DNA of 64,000 nt, taken from contig CM075353.1 in the NCBI GenBank assembly GCA_037693485.1, positions 110,628,501 through 110,692,500 of the forward strand, in the 5' to 3' direction. Numbering within the stretch: the stretch's first letter is position 1; every line of letters begins with the position of its first letter. The translations under genes were made by a program, and so were the position numbers. Below are positions 33,341 through 46,668 of the stretch, piece by piece. The stretch is from Kitagawia praeruptora (Eukaryota; Streptophyta; Magnoliopsida; Apiales; Apiaceae). The notes under the pieces were generated by a model, which was given only the letters and a program-made list of their open reading frames with translations, ran no database searches and was not told where the DNA came from.

Positions 33341-36300
33341 GATTCCGTCCCGGAATCAAGTAGAAGACAATTGGGTACTTGTTGGTTATTTCGCTTTCCA
33401 ATTCTCTGGTCGATCCTTACACATTCCAATCTTTCTAAAGCACATCATACTGGTGTTACAACACACCCTTTATCCGTTCTACCAATTCTTTGATACTTTC
33501 GCATAACACATCATCCGGTATACGCTCTTGTCCGTTCTTATACTATTAACCTTATTGGTACGTGCAGTGACTTCGGTATCACTAAGGCGCTACGAATTTC
33601 GGAGATCACCTCACTCGTAATTTTTTTTTTGCAATTTCCTGATCGCTTTAATCTTCGCAATCTCGATGTATATATATTGAATTAGAAGAATTTATTGAGA
33701 GATCACTATGATCAATGAACATTTGTTATATTGCATAGCTAGTACAGAAGGGGGCCAACCTTTAGTACTTGACAAGCAATTAAACAATTAATGGCATTCC
33801 ACTTAGACTCCTATCACACAGACAGAGAGTCACGTAGTACTACCTCCCCTCCTTAAAGGGTTGTTCTTCTCATTTTAGAAGAAGGTAAATAAGGGAGAAG
33901 AAAAGAACGAATTTCCAAGAATCATATACGAAAGTTTTCATGATTGTCAAAATATCATACTTAGAATTTACCTCTGAACTATAGAGGTTTATTAGAGAAG
34001 AGAAATAATCATATTCGTATCAAATTCCACTTTTTCGTAATCTCACATATCACATGTCCCTGCTAGTCTGTCCATCATTCTATGGACCTATACTCTTGCT
34101 TGATATTAGCACCACTTACTTTTTGGAAAATCCTTCAACCTCTCAGGTTAAATCTTGGATTTCCCGCTTGACATTATTATTACTCATATTTCACGCCCCG
34201 ACACTGGCTCTTTCATACTCATAATTCTAACACTATCAGGTTGTCATTCCGAGTGCTCGTTAGGAAAAACCCATTCATAACATTTCTTGCTTCACATTCC
34301 ATAATTATTTCCCATTCTTTTCTTTATCAATCACATCCATCTTATCATCTAGTTCCCATTCACTTCTATTATTGAACTCCACCGTCACCTTATTAGGGGG
34401 ACGCGTGTTACCTTTATTCAATATACTTGGCACGTTTGTGGTCAAACTTTCCTTTGTTCAACCATCTAGATTTCACTTTCTCATTCCATGAGTCTCTTTT
34501 ATTACTCAATCAAACTATTCCATATTTCCTCGGATTTTCCAAACTTAAAAGGAGTCAATTTGTATGTCATTCATGCTCCTAATTCCAACTTTCCGCTTTG
34601 GCCAATACCCTTACCTTGCCAATTCCATACTCTTCTCGCTTCATTACTGGAGCTCCTCACGAGTCTGCCTATCTGACTCTCTTATTAATTCCCAATTCTA
34701 TTTCCATCTCTATCAGTCTCTTGTCTTTATTTCTACTATAATCATTTTATGAACCATCATAACCTAATTCTTCATTTCAAATATCCCGTCGATCCAGAAA
34801 TTATACCATCCGAAATAAACCTGGATGATTTCTCTAACCTAGATTCACTTCGACATTTCCACAGTCGTTACCACCTAATTTCTCAGAAGGATCACCATCG
34901 CTTATCGTTTACTTAGTGCTTTAACAACTAAGCATCATAATTGTCAATTCAAGATCCTCTAGGAAAACAAAATAATCACTATTCCCTATCCATAGGGAAT
35001 GCTTCCTGAACTTGACGTAGATATTACATGAAGCAGATAAAATTGCAGGAAAGCTTCCAGCATCGCAGCTGGAACAGGCTGGTGAGATTATTAATCACAT
35101 ATCTCCGGTAGAAGACTAAAAGCTTAGTGGTTTGCTTAATCGCTTACCAATCTCATAATTCTCTATCTTGTTTGCACAGAAATACACCAACATAAACTTG
35201 CTTGTCATTCATCATTGTGCCATTTGGCTTATCAGTATTTGTACCATCTCTGTTTTTTGGTCATCTACTACTAATTCCTTGTTACTTAACTTTCCCCCAC
35301 TCATTCCAAAGGAAAGGCGAGTCCCTTGGGGAATTTGGTCTGGCCTATCGTAGAGCCTCATAATGTCGATGATGTGCTACTGGCAACATCAGGAATCGAA
35401 TCTTTACTTAAACTATTCTTATAGTTGATCCTGACACAATCATTAGACGGGATGTAACTTCCTCTTCCACATTATGACCATCGAGGTCCTTACATTATCA
35501 TTCTATTTCTTTGGTATGAGCATTTATACTTACTCCCCTATACTTAAAGTGTCGGCCACCTCGTTGGCCTTTCTTGATTATAATAATTTCTTGAGATCCA
35601 TGTTTTCTGGATCTATTCCAACTCAGGGTGGAAGCATTCTCCCTTAAATTCTGCTGAATGAGAGAAAACATCTATCAGTCTTTTCCAAAAGTCATTGCTT
35701 CTACCTTTCTAGTGTGAACTTTACTACCAGTACTCCCAATCATACCTAGGATATTTCCTTACTTAAATCCCTTCTTGTTTTAGGATAATCTCAACCTTAT
35801 TGGTTCAATCCATACTTTCTCATGGTTCCACACCTAATTCCTCTGGCCGTATTGTTACTATGTCATACATTCCTTACCAAACTTCCCTTTCTGAAGTTCA
35901 GAACATTACCTCTTCCCTTATAGGGTTCCTTAGGTCATCCTCATCATTCATCCTATATCTTCTGGGTACAGGGTATATCAAACGTCATTAACCAATTCTA
36001 TAACGATTCTGTCTATGTACTTTTCGAGACTCCTTTCCACAATTCCTTATAGGTTATTGATACCTTGGTCGATTCAACTTATATCGTCTGATTTCACGGT
36101 GCCTATTATTAGGGGTGATGCTATTTTTTTTTTTTTTGCATCCCCCAGGGTTCGTCTTAATATATGGACATTCTATGCTCAATTCTAGTTTCAAGGAATA
36201 CTTATATCCTGTACTTGGCAATTCAATCATATACCCTTAATAAAGGTCTCTTTTAATCATTCTCATCTTGATAGTCTATAGGTAGACTAATGCTAACCTC

Positions 36301-38835
36301 TTCTTTCAAACGAATGTTAGTCTATACGACCTTCCAAAAGACAACACATGTCCATCTGCTCTTTCTTACAGAGCTTGGTAATGGTAGCAAGGATGTTCTG
36401 GAAGATATTGGTCGTGTTCAACGTGAATCTCTTAATGCCTAATGCTCCTCTTGAGGACACTAAGTTTCAGATAACATTTTTGCATCATACTGCACCATCT
36501 CTGACAATCCTCATAACCTTTACTGGTCACCATCCTCATTCCTAACACATCCATGGTATTTATAAAATCTACTATCATGTATTTCAATTCATTTTATATC
36601 AAAAGCCCTCGCAGTTGGCACTTGATTAGAAGCACCCCGCTTTGTCCTTACAGTGCTGGTTCAGTCACTTGATAATCCTTAGTGACTCGGCCCCACTGGC
36701 CATGCTAAAATATGTGAGTTTAGGGGTCGGCTAATATCATTACTTTTCTAGCAATTGCTGGCATAGTGACTTCTACTTGATGCCTTTTGATCTTTTCAAA
36801 AACTTCACTCCATATAAGTCTCAATCGACTCCTCAGTGATGTATTCAGATAATCCGAAAGACAAGGTTTGCCAAATTTTGTCCAATTCCTTTCCAGGATT
36901 AGGGAAACTTCAGTTAATCTATCCACCCACTGGTTACATTAAGAAAATCCATTCCGATACCCAAAGAATATTTCTATGAACATCCGAGTTGGTCGAGCCA
37001 TAAACAGTTACAGTAGCGAAATGATTGACATAAAGCTGGGAGTTTAATCATTAGAAGGAAACCAAATATACATCGTCCCTAGAAGGGGAATCAAAAGTTT
37101 CAAACTAAACATGCCATACCTCCCCGATACATGTTTGTCCTAATAGTCGATACTACCGAATACCAGTCTTCTTATCAACTAGTCTCAGAAGGAACACTAC
37201 CGTCGGGGTTAGTCGTTCCTCAACATTGGCACTGCCAAGGCCATCCGAATCCGATGAACTGTGCTGTCTAAATGTATTCGAAATTACGCTATCGTGCTGC
37301 ATAAGCGCAGACCTATACCTGTATGAGTTGCATCATAATATCTCCCAAAGTTTCCTTCTTCCATTAGGCAACGCCAACCCTGGTCATCACCAACTTTACC
37401 TTTAGCTCCAGGAAGATCTTCTCACGTTTATCTTGTCCATTCAAACTTTTATTCTTATAATAAGTCGGGTTACGGGACTACACTTTCTGTAAAGTCCTGA
37501 GCAAATCTTTGGTAATACCTTGTGAATTTTATGAATTTTCTCACCTTTGCCAGTGTGGTTGGCCAATCTTCATTTGAAACTGTCTTTAACTTGGTAGGGC
37601 CGACCAACACTACTCTTATTGATCATGTGTCCTATTGCTGGACTTCATTTTTCCAAAACTCTTATTTCGAGAACATGTCCTACACCTGTTCTATCAGGTT
37701 GCACCTAGAAGCATTCTCAATTACATCTCGACCACTGCTCGCCTTGCCTAATCCATTTATGATTCAGTGTCAGAATGAACTTAAGATAACTACCATAATC
37801 CATTCAAGGAAAAGAAAGAATTTAATATTCTTCTGAATCACATGCAACTAATGTTTCTGGTTCATCATTTCACTGAATTGAACTGAACTTATACTTGGTT
37901 TCTTGACGATAGCCTCATTACTAGTTTATCATAGACTCACTGGTCTTTTAGTCTCGTAGGTTCTGAGATCATTGTCTTGCTTACTATTTTCCTATACTTT
38001 ATTCAATCATGCCATCACCTTTCAATGTCTTTATTTTCTAAGTTGATCCATTCATAAAATGGACATTTCCTTGAACCCAACCACCTCATCAATCTAAGTT
38101 TGACTTTACAAATTATCACTCATGAAATCTGCCTTCTCATGGCGAATTATCCTTAACCACATTCACACAAATTCATTTATCTGAAGATATGGCACTTGCC
38201 ACCTATGTCTTAACTGTTCCTAGGGACTCTGCTCCCCGTCCTATATCAATGTCTTTGATAATCATGCATCATTCTAATTCCTTTCTCATTAATCTGAAAG
38301 TCTCCAAGGATTCTTATCTATCCTTACATAAGATCTTGAGTAATTCCTCAAATCCATCTTACTTGCTGGCACTTCATTTGGTAGTCCGGCTATGAATCCA
38401 ATACGCATCTTTAATTCTCTTAATAATATCTCAGCTCTTTATGCTCACTTTTCTGAGCACTATACTTTAACTCTTACAGTCTCTCTGGCTGTAGCCCTCA
38501 TTCCTTAAGTGTAAACTCCTTATACTTATCAATATTCTCCTCCTCTGCTGGAACCTCTTCCGGGTCTTCAGTAGGGTACTCTATCGAATCCACCATCCGA
38601 TCTTCAACATCAAAACAAGCATCATTATGTTACTGCTCGTAATCCCCAAGGTCTGTCGCCTTACTAGTCGATACAAGAACGAGCTAAGTTACTATCATGA
38701 TACTTTAGGGTTCCCATAAGGGTTTTATATGTCAATACTACATTATGTAGTCTGACTATGAACTTGGCAAGAGTTCTTATTATCTTAATGAATTTATTAT
38801 TTTAACGTCGCATCATCTCTGGGATATATAACGCT

Positions 38836-38848
38836 CTCTCTAATACCA
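38836..38848 (-). other. Primer binding site, element G
   Basis: Minus strand TGGTATTAGAGAG, four bases inside the 5' LTR. It matches the tRNA-iMet site except for T in place of C at position 7 and the final bases. Confidence 0.75.
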
Positions 38849-38852
38849 TTTC

Positions 38853-41800
38853 TGTAACACCCCCAGATCCAGGGTCAGGGATCTGGTCGTTACGGTCTCA
38901 ATATCCAACCACAAAACCAACATAATTTAAATTACAACCTTGTGACCCAAAACAACAACATAAAACACACCCGTTATAGTCCCAGAGATGAAATCAGAGT
39001 AACCAACAATATTACTAATCACAAGTTTGAGTCCTTACAACCCAAAGAATTACAATTGTACAATTACATACTCTTTGCCATCCATTAATAGATACCATAA
39101 TATAAATACATTTGAGGCTCAATTGCTAACAACTAGCCTACCAGTAGTTGCATCCTCAACAAAGGTAGCCAAGACCTTAGCGGTAAACCTCTGACGGTTG
39201 ACACCTGCTTACGCTGTGTGCGCCTTGCGCGGCCATCTGATCTAACTGTTGTTGTGATATAAATAAATAAAGCAAGGGTGAGCAATAGCCCACCAGAAAT
39301 ATAATTGAACAATGATAACATATAACAGTCCAAATTATCTTTGAAACCATATGCCATGCATTAACGATGTAGTACCAATATAAGGTATGAGATGAAGTTA
39401 CAAGGTAACTCAAAAATATATTTGTTTTGAATAAATATCTGCTATGCAAAAGATAAGCAAGATATTCTCAATTATCATAAAAGAGGAACTTGCAGGAAAA
39501 ATATTGCAATTCCGGTTTCAACACTTTTTCACCTTGCCAACACCAACAGTGATGCAGAAATTTCTCACTTTTAGAAGATGAACTAATACGGGAGCATTGC
39601 CGCGCCAGATGCCCTGACGTTTACGATGATCAGTCGTATGTCATGCATCTCATCAGTCGTTCTCTACATGTAGAAGGTAGCTCCGACGGAATTACTTATC
39701 TACCGCTCTCTGGAACTCCTCAGCCAACGGTTGGGCTATTGCTGGACCGGCGCCACTCGGCCACTTACGCGTCTCCTAGTTCGAATATCATCCATGACTC
39801 TGAAACGTAAAGTTCGTTCCCCTTTTCCCCAAGTGTAACACTTGTTGATATGACTCCACAAAGTAGTCGTATCTAATTGAAAAGGAAAATTGACCAATAT
39901 TTCCCAAGCTGATGCTTGTTAATGGATATAAACTTGTTACATCAATCATACCTCTCGAGCGTTGAGGAGGTAACCAAAAGACTCATATCGATGCTTGAAA
40001 GAATCAAGATGTGAGTGACAAGATAGTTTTAGCAAGTATAGGACCGGGCAGTCCAATAAATAACATCGCTCAAGTGAGGTCCCCTTATATACGTTTGGAA
40101 GTTGAGCGAGTATTTAAATCTTCTTTAAGATAGATTTAAATGAAATTAAAGTTTAGGAACCTCCCCTTGATAAAATAGTCATAAAAGACTCCGAAATATT
40201 TTACATAATATCTGAAGGTGAAGGATAACCTTTGAATAATATAAATCATTATAAAAAGAATTCAAAAGAATTTTATTAAACATTCCAAGAATATTTATTA
40301 AGTCAATAATAATTACGGAATACTATTAAATCATGATATTGCTCGTAAGTAATCCTCGAATGAATATATAGAATTATTTATTAAATAAATCTCTTTTTAA
40401 ATGAATATTTAAAATAATATTCATTGAATAAATAAACTTAAATAAGTATTTAATATAATATTTACTGAATAAATCAAACCTTAACTGAATATTTGAAAAT
40501 AATATTCATTTAACAATTAACATTCCAAATGAATATCCAAATAATATTCATTAAAAAAATAATATTCTAAATAAATATCCCAAAATAATGTTCATTTAAC
40601 AAATAATATTCTAAATGAATATCCAAAATAATATTCATTTAACAAATAATATTCTAAATGAATATCCGAATAATATTCATTTAGTAATCAGAACTTTAAA
40701 GGAATATTCGAAGTAATATTCCTTGAGTAAATAGAACTTCCAATGAATATTTTAAAATAATATTCATTAAGTAAATCAAACCTTAAATGAATATTCGAAA
40801 GTAATATTCATTAAATAAATAAAGATCAAATGAATATTCCAAATAATAATAAGTAAGCCAAATGAATATTTGGGAATGATATTTGTCAACCAAATAACTC
40901 TAATGAATATTCAAAATAATATTCATTAACTAAATAACTCCAATGAATGATCAAAATAATATTCATTAAATAAATGACATTCTAAATGAATATTAAAATA
41001 ATATTCATTAAATATTCCTTCACTGAGGTAATACTCAAATAACGTTCCTCGAAGGATTCGTAATCGAATAAAAATCCTCGAAGTAACAAATTTGTCGCTG
41101 GGATCCCTTCCGGGTTTCCACGACTATTTATATATTACAAAATATCGACTCCCGGTCTATATTTGAAGTATGAATATCATACGCCCTTCGCTAAGGGTCT
41201 TAACCAAACAATCCGGCTTATAACTGATATTTCATATATAGTCTATAAGCCGATATCGATTCAGGGAACAAGTAATTCAATATTAACTTGAAAGTAGGCA
41301 TGCATGCTATGGCATATGTATAAAACAATCATCATATATATTATCACAACAACAGTTCCAAGTATTGGAAACTTGCCTGAGAATCGAGTGCGGGTAGGGG
41401 TAATGTGTCCCGGGTCAGCTCGACAATCTATAAACAATCAGAATATTTAAGATTAACCACTTAACTCTTATTAAAAGGCTAAGTATAAACTCCACTTAAA
41501 TCGAAACATGTTTTCGAGTTATCTCGTTACGTCTCTTTTAGTGTAACTCTTTTTATCACCGATACGATCCGACATTCGTTCGTTATCAAGACATGTCATC
41601 ATGCTTATACTTGGTATATACTTAAGTCGTATAAGTTCTAAGGTTGGTCGTTTACGAATCAAGATTATACCTCGAGTGTTATCGCCCGTTTTCTAAGTTA
41701 TAACCAAAGTCATACCTTTAAGGGGTTCATTCGCGTTTAACCTCGATTCAAACATTTTTATAAAATCGGAAAACGATCCATTCGACATGTGGTTTTCTCC

Positions 41801-43612
41801 CACACCTTCCTTTTTACCTCTAATATTTAATTAATAAGATTCGCCACTGATTAAACGACATTTAAGGGAATCAATTTCAATTACGAACTTTCGTTTACGA
41901 TTTCGAACCACTTTTACGAATTTAATCATAACTCCTAAACCGTAAATCCATTTCATGCGATCTTTATATCAAAACGAAGCTTGTAACATCCTCTATCTTG
42001 TCATAGCAGAATAAGAACCTGGACCGTGAGTTAAAGCTACTGTCAATCTTGATTTCTTAAGGTTAACGAAAATCGGGCATTATAACGGCTATGAATCGAA
42101 TGTTCTAAAAATCGTAACAACACAACCAAGCCACACCGGGCATCAACACAATTCATAAACATGATTCTCATATTCACAAGTCCTAGAACCACTGGTCTTA
42201 ACCTCAAAATCATCAAGGACTTGAATCATGACTAAATAACTACTAAGAACAACTACATGATCATGTAAACATGCTTATACTACATCATCATCAAATCTCA
42301 TCTAAAACTCCATTAAAACTCAAAATAAAAACTTGGATTCTTGAAGCTTATACCTTCCTTGGAGTGTGAACTAGTTTTACAAGGCTTGGTATGGTCCTTG
42401 GATTGCCTTAAGCTTGCTAGATCAATCATAAGAAACATGAAAACCAAGATTAGTTCTTAAGAAACACTATTCACCCTCATCTTTCTTGATTTTTTTGAAA
42501 ATGGAAAAAGAGGAGATTGAAGCTAGGATTTTTAGGAGATCACTTTTATGAAATATAGAACTCACCATAAAAGTTTGGAGATCAAATGATGGTTGGAAGC
42601 TTGATTTCTCTCCTTGAATTAAAGGAAAAGCCGAATGGAAGGTTTTAAGGTGGGGGGAGAGTTTGCTTTGCTTTTTCTTGATATTTTCTCTTCTAATCTC
42701 ACCTCTTGTGAATTATTAGGATAATATCTAGTGTAAAGTAACTTTATTAAAGTTAGTAGGTCATGCATGAGGTAATTTGGATGGACAAATGTCATTAGCT
42801 TGTGGTGAGATGAGAGATTAGCCTTAACCAAGTGGTTTGATCTCTAACTATGCTAGTTACTTGTGTAACTAACTAGTTACTAGATATTTCTAATAGCACA
42901 TGCATGCACCTTTGATTCCCTGCTTGTTTCTTTGTCCGTTTATTGCTTAATTCGTTGATCGTTCGAGGGAATAACTCATTCGTTTCTAGTTAGGGTTTTA
43001 CCGAAAACCTTCTTAATAATTCTAATACTATTCTTCATCTTTCTTAATACTTCTCGAATTTAAATTCCTTAATTCCCTTTTATAAATCCTTAAGTCTTGC
43101 AGTGTCTAGGGAAATCTCGGAGAAAATAAAAGTGCTCTTTTTCTGAATCCGACAGCTTTTACATACACTTATTTTCCTCCTTGATCACTAATACGAACTC
43201 AGAAATCCGTTCCGAATACCGGGTATAACATTATTATAATAATATTCGAAATTCCACCAAAATCACTATTCATCACTTATTTTTATTTAATTCCTATAAT
43301 TAGGAAAATGAACCTGGTTCACCCCCGAGTGTTCCTTAACCTTTTTACGGAACCGCTGGGCTTATAATAGATATTGATTTGGATGACACAAGAATAATCT
43401 TACTTGGAGAAATCTTCTCATATTCTTAGGAGATAGATCATTCTTATCTATGTTGTCAACCAAAGGTATTCTGCATGACATATAATAATTGAATCCAAAT
43501 CCATTCCATTCATTAAATAGACAGTCGTTACATCGCAGTCATAACCACTATTCATTCCCATATTATTACATAATAAAAGTTTTAGTTCTACCCAAAAATC
43601 TGGGTTCTTACA
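38853..43612 (-). repeat. Element G 5' LTR (right on the plus strand), 4760 bp
   Basis: Same boundaries and length as the left LTR, about 0.5% different. It contains the same inverted-repeat array. It is followed by the AAACT target duplication and then D pol. Confidence 0.95.
40349..41020. repeat. Array of AATGAATATT...AATATTCATT inverted repeats (right G LTR)
   Basis: Copy of the array at 30059-30730 with unchanged unit order and length, in keeping with a recent insertion. Confidence 0.85.
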
Positions 43613-44661
43613 AAACTCTTGCTAAATTTCTACTAGAAAGTGGGTTTCACAGAGGTACTATTGACAAAACTCTGTTTTACTTTCAATCTGGTAGTGACTT
43701 GCTCTTAGTTCAGATATATATTGATGACATTATTTTTGGATCTACTAATGATAAACTCTGTAAGAAGTTTGCCAAGCTCATGCAGTCAAGGTATCAAATC
43801 AGTATGATGGGAGAGCTTAGTTATTTTCTAGGCCTACAGGTGAAGCAAACAGATGATGGAATCTTTATTAACCAAGCAAAATATACCAGAAATCTTCTCA
43901 AGAAATTTGGCATGCTTGACTGCTCATCTGCAACAACTCTCATGGGAACTGCAACTAAATTGGACAAAGATACAGGGTCATCAGTAGATATGACAAGCTA
44001 CAGAGGAATGATTAGCTCTCTACTCTATTTAACAGCTAGTAGACCTGATATCATGTATGCCACTTGTCTGTGTGCAAGGTTTCAGGCAGATCCAAGAGAA
44101 CCACATTTAACAGCTGTAAAGAGGATTTTTAAGTATCTCAAGGGCACTATAACTTTAGGGCTGTGGTATCCAAGAGAATCAGAATTCAAACTACTTGGCT
44201 ACTCTGATGCAGACTTTGCAGGCTGTAAGATTGATAGAAAAAGCACCAGTGGAAGTTGTCAATTTCTGGGTGATAGACTTGTTTCCTGGTACAGCAAGAA
44301 AGAGAAATCAATATCTACATCTACAATTGATGCAGAGTATATTGCTGCTGGTAGCTGCTGTGCACAGATTCTATGGATGAAGAATCAACTGCTGGATTAT
44401 GGATTGAGGTATACCAAGATACCTATTTTCTGTGATAATCAAAGTGCTATTGCAATGACAGGTAATCCAGTACAACACTCAATGACAAAGCACATCAGCA
44501 TAAGGTATCACTTTATCATAGAGCATGTAGAGGAAGGCAACATTGAGCTTCACTTTGTGTCTACAGAACAACAACTTGCAGATGTCTTCACCAAGCCATT
44601 GAGTGAAGCTACATTTACAAGACTGGTCAATGAACTAGGAATGGTCTCTAGTTTTGACTAG
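43613..44661 (+). pseudogene. pol: Element D pol, third part: RT palm and RNase H
   Basis: Resumes after G at TLAKFLLESGFHRGTIDKTL. RT palm [13 protein letters not shown] (Tyr-Ile-Asp-Asp, where E has YVDD). Then MMGELSYFLGLQVKQTDDG, connection [15 protein letters not shown], and RNase H with [30 protein letters not shown] (STAEAEYIAA in E) and FCDNQSAIAM. It ends FTRLVNELGMVSSFD with TAG at 44659. This piece is uninterrupted but can only be translated from a pol broken upstream. The first ~40 codons of the open frame (from 43489) come from the G LTR. Confidence 0.95.
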
Positions 44662-46668
44662 AGATGTTGGTTAGACTCAAAATCTTACTTTTGTAATATA
44701 TTGCTCATGTTTCTGTGAATTGTTGAGTGCTATGTGAACCTTAGTGTTACACTCTGTTATGCATGCTTATGTTTAAACATTGTTAAACTCTGTCAGCATG
44801 TCTGTCTGCTAAACACTGTTAACATGTTGGATACACTCTGTGAATTCAGGATTGATTATTGTCTGAATGAAAACACCAATGAAGAAAAATGTATGAAGCA
44901 TGATTCTCAGTAATTAAATCATGATTCTTTCCGAGTCACTGTGATCTAATCAGATTTTGTGCAGTAAATCAACACAGCATGATACTGTTTCATATTTATA
45001 GCATCTCTTAGTTTATTCAGTCCTAAACTCTGAGTCTATGAATATTGTGTGCATTGCCTCTCATAAATAATTTCTGATATTGATGAACTCTAAACTCTGA
45101 TAAGTGACATTCTGTTCCCAAAGTAATTCATGGTTCTTGATGATTCCTTGTTTGTACTTGTAAAAACTATAAAACTTGAGATGTGTCATTGTTTAGTTTG
45201 GTGAGTTCAAATTCATGTCTGCACCCTGTGAGATTTTGAGCCAAATCAGTGATTGATACATTTTCTATCAATCAGTTTTTATTGTTGTGTGATGTTCATC
45301 AGTAAGTATGTTGCTCTAGAACTTGTTTTAAACCATTTTGGAACTGCATGATATGTGTGTGCATAAAAATGATAAAGGCACTAGGATTAACCATATTTCT
45401 CAAATACTGATCATAAACTCTACCCTTAGTAAACCACTTTGAGCCTCAATAACTGCTCCTTTTAAACTCTGATGTATACAGAGCAGTTATGTTTTTTTTT
45501 TAATTCAAGAGCAAGCAGGTGGGAATTTCTGTACAAAGAAAAGTTTTCCTAGTTGATATATGTACATGAAAAAAAAATGTGTATATATGCTGATCATATT
45601 GTACACTTATGTACTATAAGTGCAACTGAACATCTTGCTCAAGTAAATTGTTCAGTTAGCAATTCATTCTAATTATTTTTTTCTTCCTTCCACCTGTTTG
45701 ATTTCATCAAAAATACACCCTTGAATAAAGTCCTTTTGATTTGTGCATATATGTACTCAAAGTAGTGTAGATTTGGTGGACATTCAAGCATATGGTAGTA
45801 TCTGCTTTTACTGATTGAATGCGAGTGTAAACACTTCACCTAAACACTTGTGTGCTTTGAGAGTTTGTGAGTTTATCGAATTCATGACATGTTACTCACT
45901 GAATGATGCTTTGATTTCTATCTCTTGATCTTTTTGTCTCCAAAGATTGTGTGCTTACTTGGATAATCATGGACATCAAAGGGAATAGAAGTATTCAGAT
46001 CTCTGTATTACAGTAACTACAGAGTTTAGCATTCATCAAACAATCAGTGTTTACCATCAGAGTTTGTGCATTCAGTGTTTATTGATTTTTGTTATGGATT
46101 TTATGAAATATTAGATGCTCTAAAAATTGATTTTGGTAAACTCTGCTTCACACACAATTATATTCATAACTGTGCAATTTTTGAAAGGGTTTCGGTGATA
46201 AAGTTGGAAAATTGACAAACACTGTCGAGTTGTGTTAAGTACTCTAAGGTAAAGTTTCATTGAGATAATTTGACAATTTTGGAGTAATTGGGGTATTTGA
46301 CAACTGTTAATTAGTGTAAATATGTCAAAGTGTCGCGGTTATAGGAATGACAGCGGTATTAATTGATGTTTAACTGGAGTATCATTAAGTGATCCACTGG
46401 ATGTTTGACACGTGTCCCATTATTGTGCCCCACTCTCACATTACTCTAGAATCAGTTGCGTGCTTACAATACATAAACGATTGAGTTTTTTTTAATTACT
46501 ACTCTAATCATTTTTGTTCTCTCACTACACATCGATTCACATTCTCCCACTCACAGTTACTTTGCATACACAATTACTTTCAAAACTTTGATTCACTCTC
46601 TTTCACATTTTGATAAACACTTACCATACACATCTTTTCTCTGACTATTTTCGTATCATATCTCACTA
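44662..46668 (+). other. Non-coding region between pol and extra ORF of D
   Basis: Two kb without a credible frame. It is rich in AAACTCTG/CAGAGTTT words (44785, 45025, 45092, 45474, 46020, 46058, 46138) and AAACACTG variants. The first ~310 bp are shared with E (63691-64000). The final 150 bp are pyrimidine-rich just before the ATG at 46669. Confidence 0.7.

Larger units (their letters stand above)
33323..38852 (-). pseudogene. Element G eroded gag-pol region (chromovirus type)
   Basis: No frame is open for more than ~70 codons on the minus strand. Traces in chromovirus order can still be read. An acidic Gag-like stretch lies at about 38640-38520 (EDPEEVPAEEENI). The RT-RNase H connection runs from about 37600 to 37490 (WPTTLAKVRKF, TRYYQRFAQDF), then KFEW and an RNase H trace GNFGRYYDATHTGIGL (to about 37300). 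A weak integrase trace, WVDRLTEVSLI, is near 36930. A chromodomain end, ELESEITNKYPIVF, is at 33404-33363, with the frame's stop in the LTR start. Only 1.2 kb precedes the RT end, so most of gag, protease and RT is deleted. A 14-base T-run lies at 36124-36137. Middle parts (33900-36800) are unassigned by me. Confidence 0.7.
28563..43612 (-). mobile_element. Element G: complete Ty3 chromovirus-type element, non-autonomous
   Basis: 15,050 bp flanked by AAACT (28558-28562 and 43613-43617). Its two 4760-bp LTRs (28563-33322 and 38853-43612) are equal in length and differ at about 22 positions by eye (about 0.5%). It reads on the minus strand: LTR start TGTAAGAACCC, primer site at 38836-38848, internal region 38852 down to 33323, purine tract at 33340-33323. 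The internal 5.5 kb carries eroded chromovirus pol traces with no long frame. So it has working ends and no working proteins, and was probably moved by proteins made elsewhere. Confidence 0.92.

Noticed and set aside
36600..36720. A possible Gag-protease linker (QVPTARAFDIK) on the minus strand inside G.
   Set aside because: It would lie downstream of the RNase H trace, against chromovirus order, and the match is too short to trust.
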